Part shown: one piece after another, positions 53,258-60,971 of the stretch
Numbering within the stretch: position 1 is the first letter of the stretch
How the letters are laid out: each line of letters opens with the position of its first letter
NCBI RefSeq assembly: GCF_034314045.1
Contig: NZ_JAVIWL010000001.1
Span: 3,782,001 to 3,846,000 of the forward strand
Direction of reading: 5' to 3'
DNA length: 64,000 bases
Origin: Glaciimonas sp. CA11.2
GTDB lineage: Bacteria; Pseudomonadota; Gammaproteobacteria; Burkholderiales; Burkholderiaceae_D
Notes under the pieces: generated by a model
What the model was told of the DNA's origin: nothing
The model's input: the letters and a program-made list of their open reading frames with translations, nothing else
The model's database searches: none
Position numbers and translations under genes: made by a program

Positions 53258-55669
53258 ATGACAACTTCTACAGTTACTGAACAAACCCGGTTGCCGCTAT
53301 TGCCCTTACGGGATGTAGTGGTATTCCCGCATATGGTGATTCCTCTGTTTGTCGGTCGCCCAAAATCCATAAAGGCGCTTGAGGCCGCAATGGAACAGGG
53401 CAAGAGCATCATGTTGGCAGCTCAAAAGGCTGCCGCAAAAGATGAACCGTCGGCTGACGATATTTATGAAATTGGTTGCGTCGCCAATATTTTGCAGATG
53501 TTGAAACTTCCCGATGGCACCGTCAAGGTGTTAGTGGAAGGTGCGCAACGCGCACGCATTCATCGCATTAGTGAACTCGATACCCATTTCGTTGCGGATC
53601 TGACGCCAGTTGAATCGGAGTCGGGCGATGAAGCTGAGGTCGAGGCGATGCGCCGCGCCATCGTCCAGCAGTTCGATCAGTACGTAAAACTGAATAAAAA
53701 AATCCCGCCAGAAATTTTGACTTCACTGGCAGGAATAGATGATGCCGGTCGTTTGGCAGATACTATCGCCGCGCACTTGCCGCTTAAGCTTGAACAAAAG
53801 CAAGTCATTCTGGAAATTTTCAATGTCGGTAAACGCTACGAACATTTGTTAGGACAGCTCGAAGGTGAATTGGATATCCTTCAGGTTGAAAAGCGGATTC
53901 GTGGACGTGTGAAACGTCAGATGGAAAAATCGCAACGTGAGTACTATTTGAATGAGCAAGTAAAAGCTATTCAAAAAGAACTTGGTGAAGGCGAAGAAGG
54001 TGCTGATCTGGAGGAACTGGAAAAGAAAATAGTTTCTGCCAAGATGCCGAAAGAAGCACTGGAAAAAGCCCAGAGCGAACTGAAAAAATTGAAGCTAATG
54101 TCGCCAATGTCGGCCGAAGCAACAGTCGTGCGTAACTATATTGATACGCTGGTTGGTTTGCCTTGGAAGAAAAAATCCAAGGTCAACAACGAGTTGGGTA
54201 ATGCCGAAAAAGTACTGGAAGGCGATCACTATGGCCTGGATAAGGTCAAAGAACGTATTCTGGAATACCTCGCCGTGCAGCAACGCGTTGACAAACTAAA
54301 AGCCCCTATTTTATGTTTTGTAGGTCCTCCTGGCGTTGGTAAAACTTCGTTGGGTCAATCAATCGCTCGTGCGACTAATCGTAAATTTGTGCGTATGGCG
54401 CTGGGCGGTGTGCGTGACGAGGCTGAAATTCGCGGTCATCGCCGGACTTATATTGGTTCGATGCCTGGCAAGATTTTGCAAAGTCTGGCAAAGGTTGGCG
54501 TGCGTAATCCTTTATTCTTGCTTGATGAAATTGACAAGCTTGGTATGGACTTCCGCGGCGATCCATCGTCGGCATTGCTTGAAGTACTGGATCCTGAACA
54601 GAATCATACGTTTTCGGATCACTACATCGAAGTCGATTTTGATTTGTCGGATGTGATGTTTGTCGCGACATCGAACTCATTCAACATTCCACCGGCATTG
54701 CTGGATAGGATGGAGGTGATTCGTTTGTCGGGATATACCGAGGATGAAAAAGCTAACATTGCATTGCGCTACTTGCTGCCTAAACAAATCAAGAATAATG
54801 GCTTGAAGATCGATGAAATTAGCGTCGCTGAAAGCGCTATTCGCGACATCATCCGTTATTACACAAGAGAGGCAGGCGTCCGCTCTCTGGAACGTGAAAT
54901 CTCCAAGATTTGCCGTAAGGTAGTGAAACTTCTGCTGCTGAAAAAGCAGGAGAAAAAAGTTGCCATCACATCAAAAAATATCGACAAATTCCTCGGAGTT
55001 CGTCGCTACGATTTTGGTGTTGCGGAAAAAGAAAATCAGGTTGGTCAAGTTGTTGGATTGGCATGGACTGAAGTCGGTGGTGAATTGCTGACGATTGAAG
55101 CGGTGGCGATGCAAGGCAAGGGCGCGATCATCCGCACCGGCACACTCGGTGACGTAATGAAAGAGTCCATTGAGGCCGCTCGTACGGTCGTGCGCAGTCG
55201 GGCCAAGAAGCTCGGTATCAAGAACGAGGCGTTCGAGAAAACCGATATTCATATTCACGTGCCTGAAGGTGCAACACCGAAAGACGGACCTTCCGCAGGT
55301 ATTGGGATGGCTACCGCTCTGGTATCGATCTTTACCGGAATTCCGGTGCGGGCTGATGTTGCAATGACTGGTGAGATTACGTTGCGTGGTGAGGTATTGC
55401 CAATCGGTGGTTTGAAAGAAAAGTTGTTGGCAGCGCATCGTGGCGGCATCAAGACGGTATTGATTCCAGAGCAAAACGTTAAGGATCTTGCAGAAATCCC
55501 TGACAATATAAAAAATAAGTTGGAAATAGTACCGGTGCGCTGGTTTGATAAAGTACTGGAAGTCGCTCTGGAGCGTCAACCGGTGCCACTCGCTGAGGAC
55601 GAGTCAGTAGTTGATGCTGCCGTCGCCAAAGCTGGTGAAAAGACCGATACGACAGTAGTTAAACATTAA
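53258..55669 (+). CDS. lon: ATP-dependent Lon protease
   Basis: Homo-oligomeric AAA+ protease that degrades misfolded and regulatory proteins. From the ATG at 53258 (MTTSTVTEQTRLPLLPLRDV) it has 803 residues. Order: N-terminal substrate domain, coiled coil (about 190-300), AAA+ module with Walker A GPPGVGKTSLGQ and Walker B FLLDEIDKLG, and the protease domain with the catalytic Ser in KDGPSAGIGMA and Lys in the GLKEKLLAAHRGG region. An in-frame TTG at 53243 is less likely. It carries two terminators upstream and one downstream, so it is a single unit. Confidence 0.97.
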   Translation: MTTSTVTEQTRLPLLPLRDVVVFPHMVIPLFVGRPKSIKALEAAMEQGKSIMLAAQKAAAKDEPSADDIYEIGCVANILQMLKLPDGTVKVLVEGAQRARIHRISELDTHFVADLTPVESESGDEAEVEAMRRAIVQQFDQYVKLNKKIPPEILTSLAGIDDAGRLADTIAAHLPLKLEQKQVILEIFNVGKRYEHLLGQLEGELDILQVEKRIRGRVKRQMEKSQREYYLNEQVKAIQKELGEGEEGADLEELEKKIVSAKMPKEALEKAQSELKKLKLMSPMSAEATVVRNYIDTLVGLPWKKKSKVNNELGNAEKVLEGDHYGLDKVKERILEYLAVQQRVDKLKAPILCFVGPPGVGKTSLGQSIARATNRKFVRMALGGVRDEAEIRGHRRTYIGSMPGKILQSLAKVGVRNPLFLLDEIDKLGMDFRGDPSSALLEVLDPEQNHTFSDHYIEVDFDLSDVMFVATSNSFNIPPALLDRMEVIRLSGYTEDEKANIALRYLLPKQIKNNGLKIDEISVAESAIRDIIRYYTREAGVRSLEREISKICRKVVKLLLLKKQEKKVAITSKNIDKFLGVRRYDFGVAEKENQVGQVVGLAWTEVGGELLTIEAVAMQGKGAIIRTGTLGDVMKESIEAARTVVRSRAKKLGIKNEAFEKTDIHIHVPEGATPKDGPSAGIGMATALVSIFTGIPVRADVAMTGEITLRGEVLPIGGLKEKLLAAHRGGIKTVLIPEQNVKDLAEIPDNIKNKLEIVPVRWFDKVLEVALERQPVPLAEDESVVDAAVAKAGEKTDTTVVKH

Positions 55670-55778
55670 TTTGCAATTAGTCTCGTCAAAAGCCAGATAA
55701 CGAAAGTGGAGAATGAGTGGTAGTTAAGCTTTCGTTGCTGGTCTTTTGGGTGATTGGTAAAGTGATTAATGGTCAGAA

Positions 55779-55805
55779 AAAACGCTCATCAGAGCGTTTT
55801 TTTTT
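55779..55805 (+). terminator. Intrinsic terminator after lon
   Basis: AACGCTC-ATCA-GAGCGTT with TTTTTTT following, about 110 bp after the lon stop. Confidence 0.88.
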
Positions 55806-55895
55806 GCCAAAAATTGTAACCTTTTTTAGGTTGTCAGTGACTCTTATGGGAAGTGTTAAGCTTTGTGCGTTAAGCGGTAAGGTTGGGCAAACTGC

Positions 55896-55924
55896 TTGAC
55901 ATGCCGCTTGCACGCTTGTTTAAT
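55896..55924 (+). promoter_or_regulatory. Sigma70 promoter of hup
   Basis: A perfect TTGACA (55896-55901), 17-base spacer, then TTTAAT (55919-55924). It is the strongest sigma70-like pair I noticed in the window and lies about 100 bp before the HU gene, giving a leader of about 95 nt. Confidence 0.8.
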
Positions 55925-56026
55925 ATGCAGGGTGGTGTCTTCATTTATAAGACGATATTTGGTCCTGGCAAAAGCTTCGACTAAAAAAATCTCATTCCGA
56001 ATTTAAACCTTTTGAGGGGGACTTAA

Positions 56027-56299
56027 TTGAACAAAACTGATCTAATCGAGCATATTGCTACATCGGCAGAAATTTCAAAAGCCGCATCGTCACGCGCTGT
56101 GGATGCATTGATCGGCGCAGTTAAAGCGACTCTCAAAAAGAATGGCACTGTTACGTTAGTCGGATTTGGTACTTTTTCAGTTGGCAAACGTGCGGCACGG
56201 AGCGGGCGAAATCCGCGTACCGGAGAGGCGATTAAAATTAAGGCTGCCAAAGTTCCTAAATTTAAGCCTGGCAAAGCGTTGAAAGATGCTGTAAACTAA
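56027..56299 (+). CDS. hupB: DNA-binding protein HU
   Basis: Nucleoid-associated protein that bends DNA. 90 residues, the standard size. It begins with [20 protein letters not shown], has the arm tip [14 protein letters not shown], and ends with [13 protein letters not shown]. Translation starts at TTG (56027) behind a strong GAGGGGGA site, so the rare start is compensated. It follows lon, as in most proteobacteria where this copy is hupB. Its own promoter and the lon terminator make it independently expressed. Confidence 0.95.
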   Translation: MNKTDLIEHIATSAEISKAASSRAVDALIGAVKATLKKNGTVTLVGFGTFSVGKRAARSGRNPRTGEAIKIKAAKVPKFKPGKALKDAVN

Positions 56300-56385
56300 T
56301 GTTCTTTGGCGTGGTGACATACGTCAAATGTTTGACTAGCTTGGCCCTCAGTTTTAAATCACAAGTGGTTTGAATATGAAGCGTA

Positions 56386-56461
56386 GGGTGCTTAGCTCAG
56401 TTGGTAGAGCGGCGCCCTTACAAGGCGTAGGTCGGGAGTTCGAGCCTCTCAGCACCCACCA
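56386..56461 (+). tRNA. tRNA-Val (anticodon TAC)
   Basis: 76-nt tRNA with encoded CCA. Acceptor GGGTGCT/AGCACCC, D-arm AGCTCAGTTGGTAGAGC, anticodon loop CTTACAA (TAC) and GTTCGAG T-loop. It lies 87 bp after hup and 62 bp before tRNA-Asp; the two are probably one transcript. Confidence 0.98.
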
Positions 56462-56523
56462 ATATAGTCAGACAAAAATAGTTGTATTCAACTTTGGAGA
56501 ATTTTTTCCAACAGGTAGTTTTA

Positions 56524-56600
56524 GGAGTGGTAGTTCAGCTGGTTAGAATACCGGCCTGTCACGCCGGGGGTCGCGGGTTCGAGTCCCGTCCACTCCGCCA
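56524..56600 (+). tRNA. tRNA-Asp (anticodon GTC)
   Basis: 77-nt tRNA with encoded CCA. Acceptor GGAGTGG/CCACTCC, D-loop GTTCAGCTGGTTAGAAT, anticodon loop CTGTCAC (GTC) and GTTCGAG T-loop. A terminator follows immediately. Confidence 0.98.
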
Positions 56601-56607
56601 GAATTAA

Positions 56608-56634
56608 AAAGGCGAACGAGAGTTCGCCTTTTTT
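56608..56634 (+). terminator. Intrinsic terminator after tRNA-Asp
   Basis: AAGGCGAAC-GAGA-GTTCGCCTT followed by TTTT, directly after the tRNA. It ends the tRNA-Val/tRNA-Asp transcript before ppiD. Confidence 0.93.
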
Positions 56635-56679
56635 CGTATCTGCTAGTCATTTTAGCAACTTGTCTTTGATTGGCTGACT

Positions 56680-58614
56680 ATGTTTGAGTTTATTCGCTCC
56701 CATCAACGCCTGATGCAGTTCATGCTTCTGCTGTTGATTATTCCTTCCTTCGCGCTTGTTGGTCTGCAGAGCTATACAAGCTTTGGCGACAGTGCTAATG
56801 CCGTGGCAAAAGTGGCTGGCCAATCAATTACGCAGCAAGAGCTTGATGCGGCCCAACGGCAGCAAATGGATCGCATGCGACAAATGTTCGGCGCGCAATT
56901 CGATGCCAAAATGTTTGATACGCCACAAGCCAAGCAAGGTGTTTTGGAGAATCTGATTGCGCAACGTGCACAGTTGGCTGCGGTAGCCCGGGAGCACCTG
57001 ATGGTGTCCGACCTGACGCTGCAACAAACACTACTGGGCATTCCAGAATTGCACGGTGCTGACGGCAAGTTTGACAACGAGAAATATCGCTCGCTGTTGG
57101 CTGCGCAAGGGACGGTGCCGAAAATGTATGAAGCGGGGCTTCGTCAGGATTTGGCGTTGCAACAGTTGGCTGGCGCAATTGAGTCCACTGCATTCGCTCC
57201 AAAGTCGCTGGCGTTACGGTTCTCCAATATAAGCGATCAAGAGCGTGACACGCAAGAGTTGTTATTTAAGACTGCAGATTATGCCTCGCAGGTCAAAGTA
57301 ACCGATGAGATGCTGAAGGCTTATTACGACAAGAATGGTCAACAGTTTGAAATTCCTGAACAAGTGAAAGCGGAATATATTGTCCTGGATAGCGCTGCCG
57401 TAGCGGCGCAAGTGACAGTTAATGACGCAGATGTAAAATCGTATTACGAGCAAAATCTGGCGCGCTATTCGACGCAAGAGCAGCGTCGTGCGAGTCATAT
57501 TTTGATTACAACTAACAAAGACGCTTCTGCTGCGGATAAAGCGGTTGCTAAAACAAAAGCTGAAAGCCTGCTGGCCCAATTGCGTAAGGATCCTGCAGAA
57601 TTCGCTAAGCTGGCAAAAGAAAATTCTCAAGATACTGCTTCTGCGGAACATGGTGGAGATTTGGGTTATTTCGGTGACGGTATGATGGTCAAGCCATTTT
57701 CAGATGCTGCGTTGAAACTCAAACAAGGTGAGATTAGTAATGTTGTTGAGTCTGATTTTGGCTATCACATCATTCAGTTGACGGGCATTAAGCCAGCCGA
57801 AGTGAAACCGTTGGCGCAAGTCAAGGACGAGATATCCGCTGAAATTAAAAAACAACTGGCAACCAAGAAATTTGCAGAGATGGCAGATGCGTTTAATGAC
57901 ACTGTCTATGAGCAGGCAAATAGCTTGCAGCCTGCTGCTGATAAATTAAAATTGTCGATCCAGACTGTGTCGAATGTGGGCCGTCATCCGAATCCGGCAC
58001 TTGCACCAACAGTGCTGTACAACAATGAGAAATTTCTCACAGCCTTGTTTGCAGACGGTTCTGTAAAAAATAAGCGTAATACTGCTGCGATTGAAGTTGC
58101 GCCAAGCACGCTGATCGCTGGACATGTGATCAGCTATAAGCCAGTCACAAAACAAGCGTTTGAAGACGTTAAGGAATTGGTTCGCACTAAGGTCATCCAG
58201 GCTGCCGAAGTCGAACTTGCTGAAAAGGCCGGCGCTGCCAAATTTGCGGCTCTGAAGGTAAAAGACGATACGGCCGGATTTGCAGTGGCTAAGACGGTTT
58301 CGCGCGCGAATCAGCAAGGTGTTGCTCCCAACGTATTTGATGCAGTAATGAAAGCGGACGTAAGTAAGTTGCCTGCTTTCGTTGGTGTTTCATTACCCGG
58401 CCAAGGCTATGCCATCTATCGTATTGGCAAAGTAGCGCAGCCAGCGACGATAGACCAGGCACGTCGACAGTCAGAGCAAAAACAAATTTCGTCCGCATTA
58501 GCTCAGCAGGAAATGAGTGCTTACGTTGAAGTGCTGAAGAAAAAGGCTAAGGCAAAGATACTCAAACCTATCGTCGCCAGCGCGCCTGTTGATGATAATT
58601 TGGCGTCGAAATAA
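56680..58614 (+). CDS. ppiD: Peptidyl-prolyl cis-trans isomerase D (PpiD-like)
   Basis: Inner-membrane periplasmic chaperone that assists proteins leaving the Sec translocon. 644 residues, normal length. A single N-terminal transmembrane helix (LMQFMLLLLIIPSFALVGL) is followed by a SurA_N-like chaperone domain and one parvulin domain (about 265-375) with RRASHILI, GGDLGYFGDGMMVKPF and DFGYHIIQLTG. The rest is a helical C-terminal chaperone region. In E. coli ppiD also follows lon-hupB, which supports the call. A terminator follows. Confidence 0.93.
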   Translation: MFEFIRSHQRLMQFMLLLLIIPSFALVGLQSYTSFGDSANAVAKVAGQSITQQELDAAQRQQMDRMRQMFGAQFDAKMFDTPQAKQGVLENLIAQRAQLAAVAREHLMVSDLTLQQTLLGIPELHGADGKFDNEKYRSLLAAQGTVPKMYEAGLRQDLALQQLAGAIESTAFAPKSLALRFSNISDQERDTQELLFKTADYASQVKVTDEMLKAYYDKNGQQFEIPEQVKAEYIVLDSAAVAAQVTVNDADVKSYYEQNLARYSTQEQRRASHILITTNKDASAADKAVAKTKAESLLAQLRKDPAEFAKLAKENSQDTASAEHGGDLGYFGDGMMVKPFSDAALKLKQGEISNVVESDFGYHIIQLTGIKPAEVKPLAQVKDEISAEIKKQLATKKFAEMADAFNDTVYEQANSLQPAADKLKLSIQTVSNVGRHPNPALAPTVLYNNEKFLTALFADGSVKNKRNTAAIEVAPSTLIAGHVISYKPVTKQAFEDVKELVRTKVIQAAEVELAEKAGAAKFAALKVKDDTAGFAVAKTVSRANQQGVAPNVFDAVMKADVSKLPAFVGVSLPGQGYAIYRIGKVAQPATIDQARRQSEQKQISSALAQQEMSAYVEVLKKKAKAKILKPIVASAPVDDNLASK

Positions 58615-58643
58615 CACTTCGTTTAGTAGACTAATAATATTTA

Positions 58644-58670
58644 AAAAGCCACTTTCGAGTGGCTTTTTTA
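58644..58670 (+). terminator. Intrinsic terminator after ppiD
   Basis: AAAGCCACT-TTCG-AGTGGCTTT with a T tract, about 30 bp after the ppiD stop. The A-rich 5' side means it might work for the other strand too. Confidence 0.9.
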
Positions 58671-58802
58671 TTTTGCGTTACCCGTCTTATAACCAGTTCT
58701 CTTCCCGCTCCGAAGAGAAGTTGTCAGCCAGTGATCTTATCTTGGGAAGATGCCTTTAAAAACAAATCTCGATCGCCGGCGATTCCAGGAAATCAGCATC
58801 GA

Positions 58803-59675
58803 TTATTTTGCTGAGGAGAGCGTTGCTTTCATTAAGGGTTGTAATTTCGGCCAAACGTTGTTCAGGATGGTTAGGTGTGCTTCCGCTGTCGGGTGCATGC
58901 GGTCCGCTTGAAACCACTCCGGTTTATTGGCAACGCCTTCCAGCAAAAATGGCACTAAAGGGACTTTAGTCTGCTTGGCTAAGGTTGAATATAGTGCGAA
59001 AAATTTGTTTGTATAGTCGGGCCCATAGTTGGGTGGTATGCGCATTCCGATTAGCAGGATTTTTGCATTTACTTTTTGTGCCGCTGCTATCATTGCGAGT
59101 AAGTTTGATTCTGTCGCCTTTAATTGAAGGCCGCGTAATGCATCATTTGCACCAAGTTCAATGATCACGATATTGGGGCGCTGCTTCAGCAGTGCTGGTA
59201 AGCGGGCGTTGCCACCGCTTGTGGTATCGCCGCTGATACTGGCATTGATCACGTCGATAGGGATGTTTTCAGTCTTAAGGCGTTTTTGTAGAAGTGCCAC
59301 CCAACCGGTGCCGCGGGCCAAGCCATATTCAGCTGATAGACTGTCACCCAACACCAGAACCGATTTTGATGCAGAATGGTCGCTCGTTGCTGCTGATGCA
59401 ATGTTTCCTCCACTTGAAGCAAATGCACTGAGCGTGATGATTGCTAAAACGCTGCGTCGTAAGATATTGGATTGCCAGGCAATAAGTTTTAACTGTTTTA
59501 TTGCCTTATGTTTTAATGCTTGCTCTAAGGCATTGAAGCTATTGATACCGTTGATACTGCTTATACCGCTGATTTCGCGGATGCCGTTAAGTTTTGTCGG
59601 TCGATCTGGCGGTAATAATGCTTGCGCGCGCCCGTCCCGAATAACGTTTCCACATTTTTGACTGATAATCCGCAT
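58803..59675 (-). CDS. tesA: Arylesterase/lysophospholipase, TesA-type SGNH hydrolase
   Basis: SGNH hydrolase of the TAP/TesA group, acting in the periplasm on acyl esters and thioesters. The four family blocks are intact: VLGDSLSAEYGL (Ser), a Gly in SGDTTSGG, ELGANDALRG (Asn) and DRMHPTAEAH (Asp/His). I place the start at 59675 because GAGGA lies seven bases before that ATG on the minus strand. About 70 residues then precede a signal-like segment (RRSVLAIITLSAFASSGG...SAA), so export could need an internal start not seen. The frame extends to 59810, overlapping the divergent ABC gene. The tesA-ybbA divergent pair is standard. Confidence 0.88.
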   Translation of the reverse strand: MRIISQKCGNVIRDGRAQALLPPDRPTKLNGIREISGISSINGINSFNALEQALKHKAIKQLKLIAWQSNILRRSVLAIITLSAFASSGGNIASAATSDHSASKSVLVLGDSLSAEYGLARGTGWVALLQKRLKTENIPIDVINASISGDTTSGGNARLPALLKQRPNIVIIELGANDALRGLQLKATESNLLAMIAAAQKVNAKILLIGMRIPPNYGPDYTNKFFALYSTLAKQTKVPLVPFLLEGVANKPEWFQADRMHPTAEAHLTILNNVWPKLQPLMKATLSSAK

Positions 59676-59718
59676 GCCACTATCCTCTTCGATTAATTCA
59701 TCTGATCTACAAGCTACC

Positions 59719-60432
59719 ATGTCCAGCACCGATTTTTCGATAGTTGCGCAAAACCTGACCAAACGGGTAGCTGACGCTAGTGGAGAACTTGTGATTCTGA
59801 ATGACATCAATTTTACCGTTCAGGCTGGGACGACGCTGGCAATTGTCGGCGCTTCCGGCTCCGGCAAGTCAACTTTGCTGGGATTGTTGGCTGGTCTTGA
59901 TACCCCATCAAGTGGAACAGTCCTCATTGATGGCGTAGATATTTTTGCGCTGGATGAGGATGGTCGTGCTGGAGTACGCAAGAAAAAGCTCGGTTTCGTG
60001 TTTCAATCCTTTCAATTGTTGACGCATTTGAATGCCTTGGAAAATGTCATGCTGCCATTAGAACTGCATGGCGATCCCAGCGCTAAAGAAAAAGCTGAGA
60101 TTATGCTCGGGCGCGTTGGATTGGCAAGTCGCTTGCGTCATTACCCAAAATACTTGTCCGGCGGCGAGCAGCAGCGAGTGGCGTTAGCCCGCGCTTTTGT
60201 CACAGAACCACCGCTTTTGTTTGCTGACGAACCGACTGGCAGTCTCGATGCCGCTACCGGCGACGCGGTGATACAACTGATGTTTGATCTCAATCAGGAG
60301 CGCGGTTCGACTCTGGTGCTTGTCACGCACGACACGTCCATCGCGGTGCAATGTCGGCAAACTATCACGATTGCGGCGGGACGTTTACTGCATCATGGCG
60401 ACTTTACACCTAGTGACGCCCATATTTTTTAA
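59719..60432 (+). CDS. ABC transporter ATP-binding protein, YbbA/LolD type
   Basis: 237-residue ATPase (from the ATG at 59719; the frame is open from 59674) of the MacB/LolD/YbbA group. Walker A is [12 protein letters not shown], the Q-loop [20 protein letters not shown], the signature [16 protein letters not shown] and Walker [13 protein letters not shown]. In E. coli ybbA is followed by the permease ybbP, and tesA is divergent. Here no permease follows; instead comes an unrelated 111-residue gene, so the partner is either encoded elsewhere or lost. It may act in lipoprotein or lipid handling with TesA, which is inference. Confidence 0.9.
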   Translation: MSSTDFSIVAQNLTKRVADASGELVILNDINFTVQAGTTLAIVGASGSGKSTLLGLLAGLDTPSSGTVLIDGVDIFALDEDGRAGVRKKKLGFVFQSFQLLTHLNALENVMLPLELHGDPSAKEKAEIMLGRVGLASRLRHYPKYLSGGEQQRVALARAFVTEPPLLFADEPTGSLDAATGDAVIQLMFDLNQERGSTLVLVTHDTSIAVQCRQTITIAAGRLLHHGDFTPSDAHIF

Positions 60433-60483
60433 TGCCAGAATAGGAGCATCGTTATCAATATTTGACAATATAAGGAGAAAAAT

Positions 60484-60819
60484 ATGGCGGCATGGTTACC
60501 CGTAGCAAAGGCTATTCTTCCTTATCTTGGTGACATTATTACAGCCGCCAAGCCAGCTTTTACGAAACGTAAAGGTGGGAGCGAAAGTAGCCAGATAGAG
60601 ATTTTGCAACAGCAAGTAGCTGAATTGCAAAATGCCTCCTTGCAGAATATTCAAAACGCCAAGGCACTTGCCGAACAATTACAATCATCCATTTCTGCGC
60701 TCGAACAGACTTTATCGACAACGCACAACAAGGTGCGACGTGCCAATTGGATTGCCACACTCTCGCTGGCATTGACATTGGTAGCGCTCGGACTGGTGAC
60801 GATAGTCTTTTTACGTTGA
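60484..60819 (+). CDS. Hypothetical coiled-coil membrane protein
   Basis: Unrecognised 111-residue protein with AAGGAG nine bases before the ATG. Helical N-terminus (LPVAKAILPYLGDIITAAKP), then a basic segment, then a coiled-coil-like stretch rich in Gln, Glu and Leu (about 38-80), and a C-terminal transmembrane helix (WIATLSLALTLVALGLVTIVFL) ending four residues before the stop. This is a tail-anchored arrangement. It lies 50 bp after the YbbA-type ATPase on the same strand and might be co-transcribed, taking the place of the usual permease. I cannot name a family. Confidence 0.65.
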   Translation: MAAWLPVAKAILPYLGDIITAAKPAFTKRKGGSESSQIEILQQQVAELQNASLQNIQNAKALAEQLQSSISALEQTLSTTHNKVRRANWIATLSLALTLVALGLVTIVFLR

Positions 60820-60971
60820 CGGTCTTTTACGCTATTAACGTGCCTTCGCCAAGATAGCTTTCCGACGTCGCAGCAAACTAATTTGACAGAATATGACGAT
60901 ATGCATCTGCCAAGTAGCAATCTTCAAATCAAACCTGAAATTGCGTTTGAAATCACAAGGAAGACCGATCA

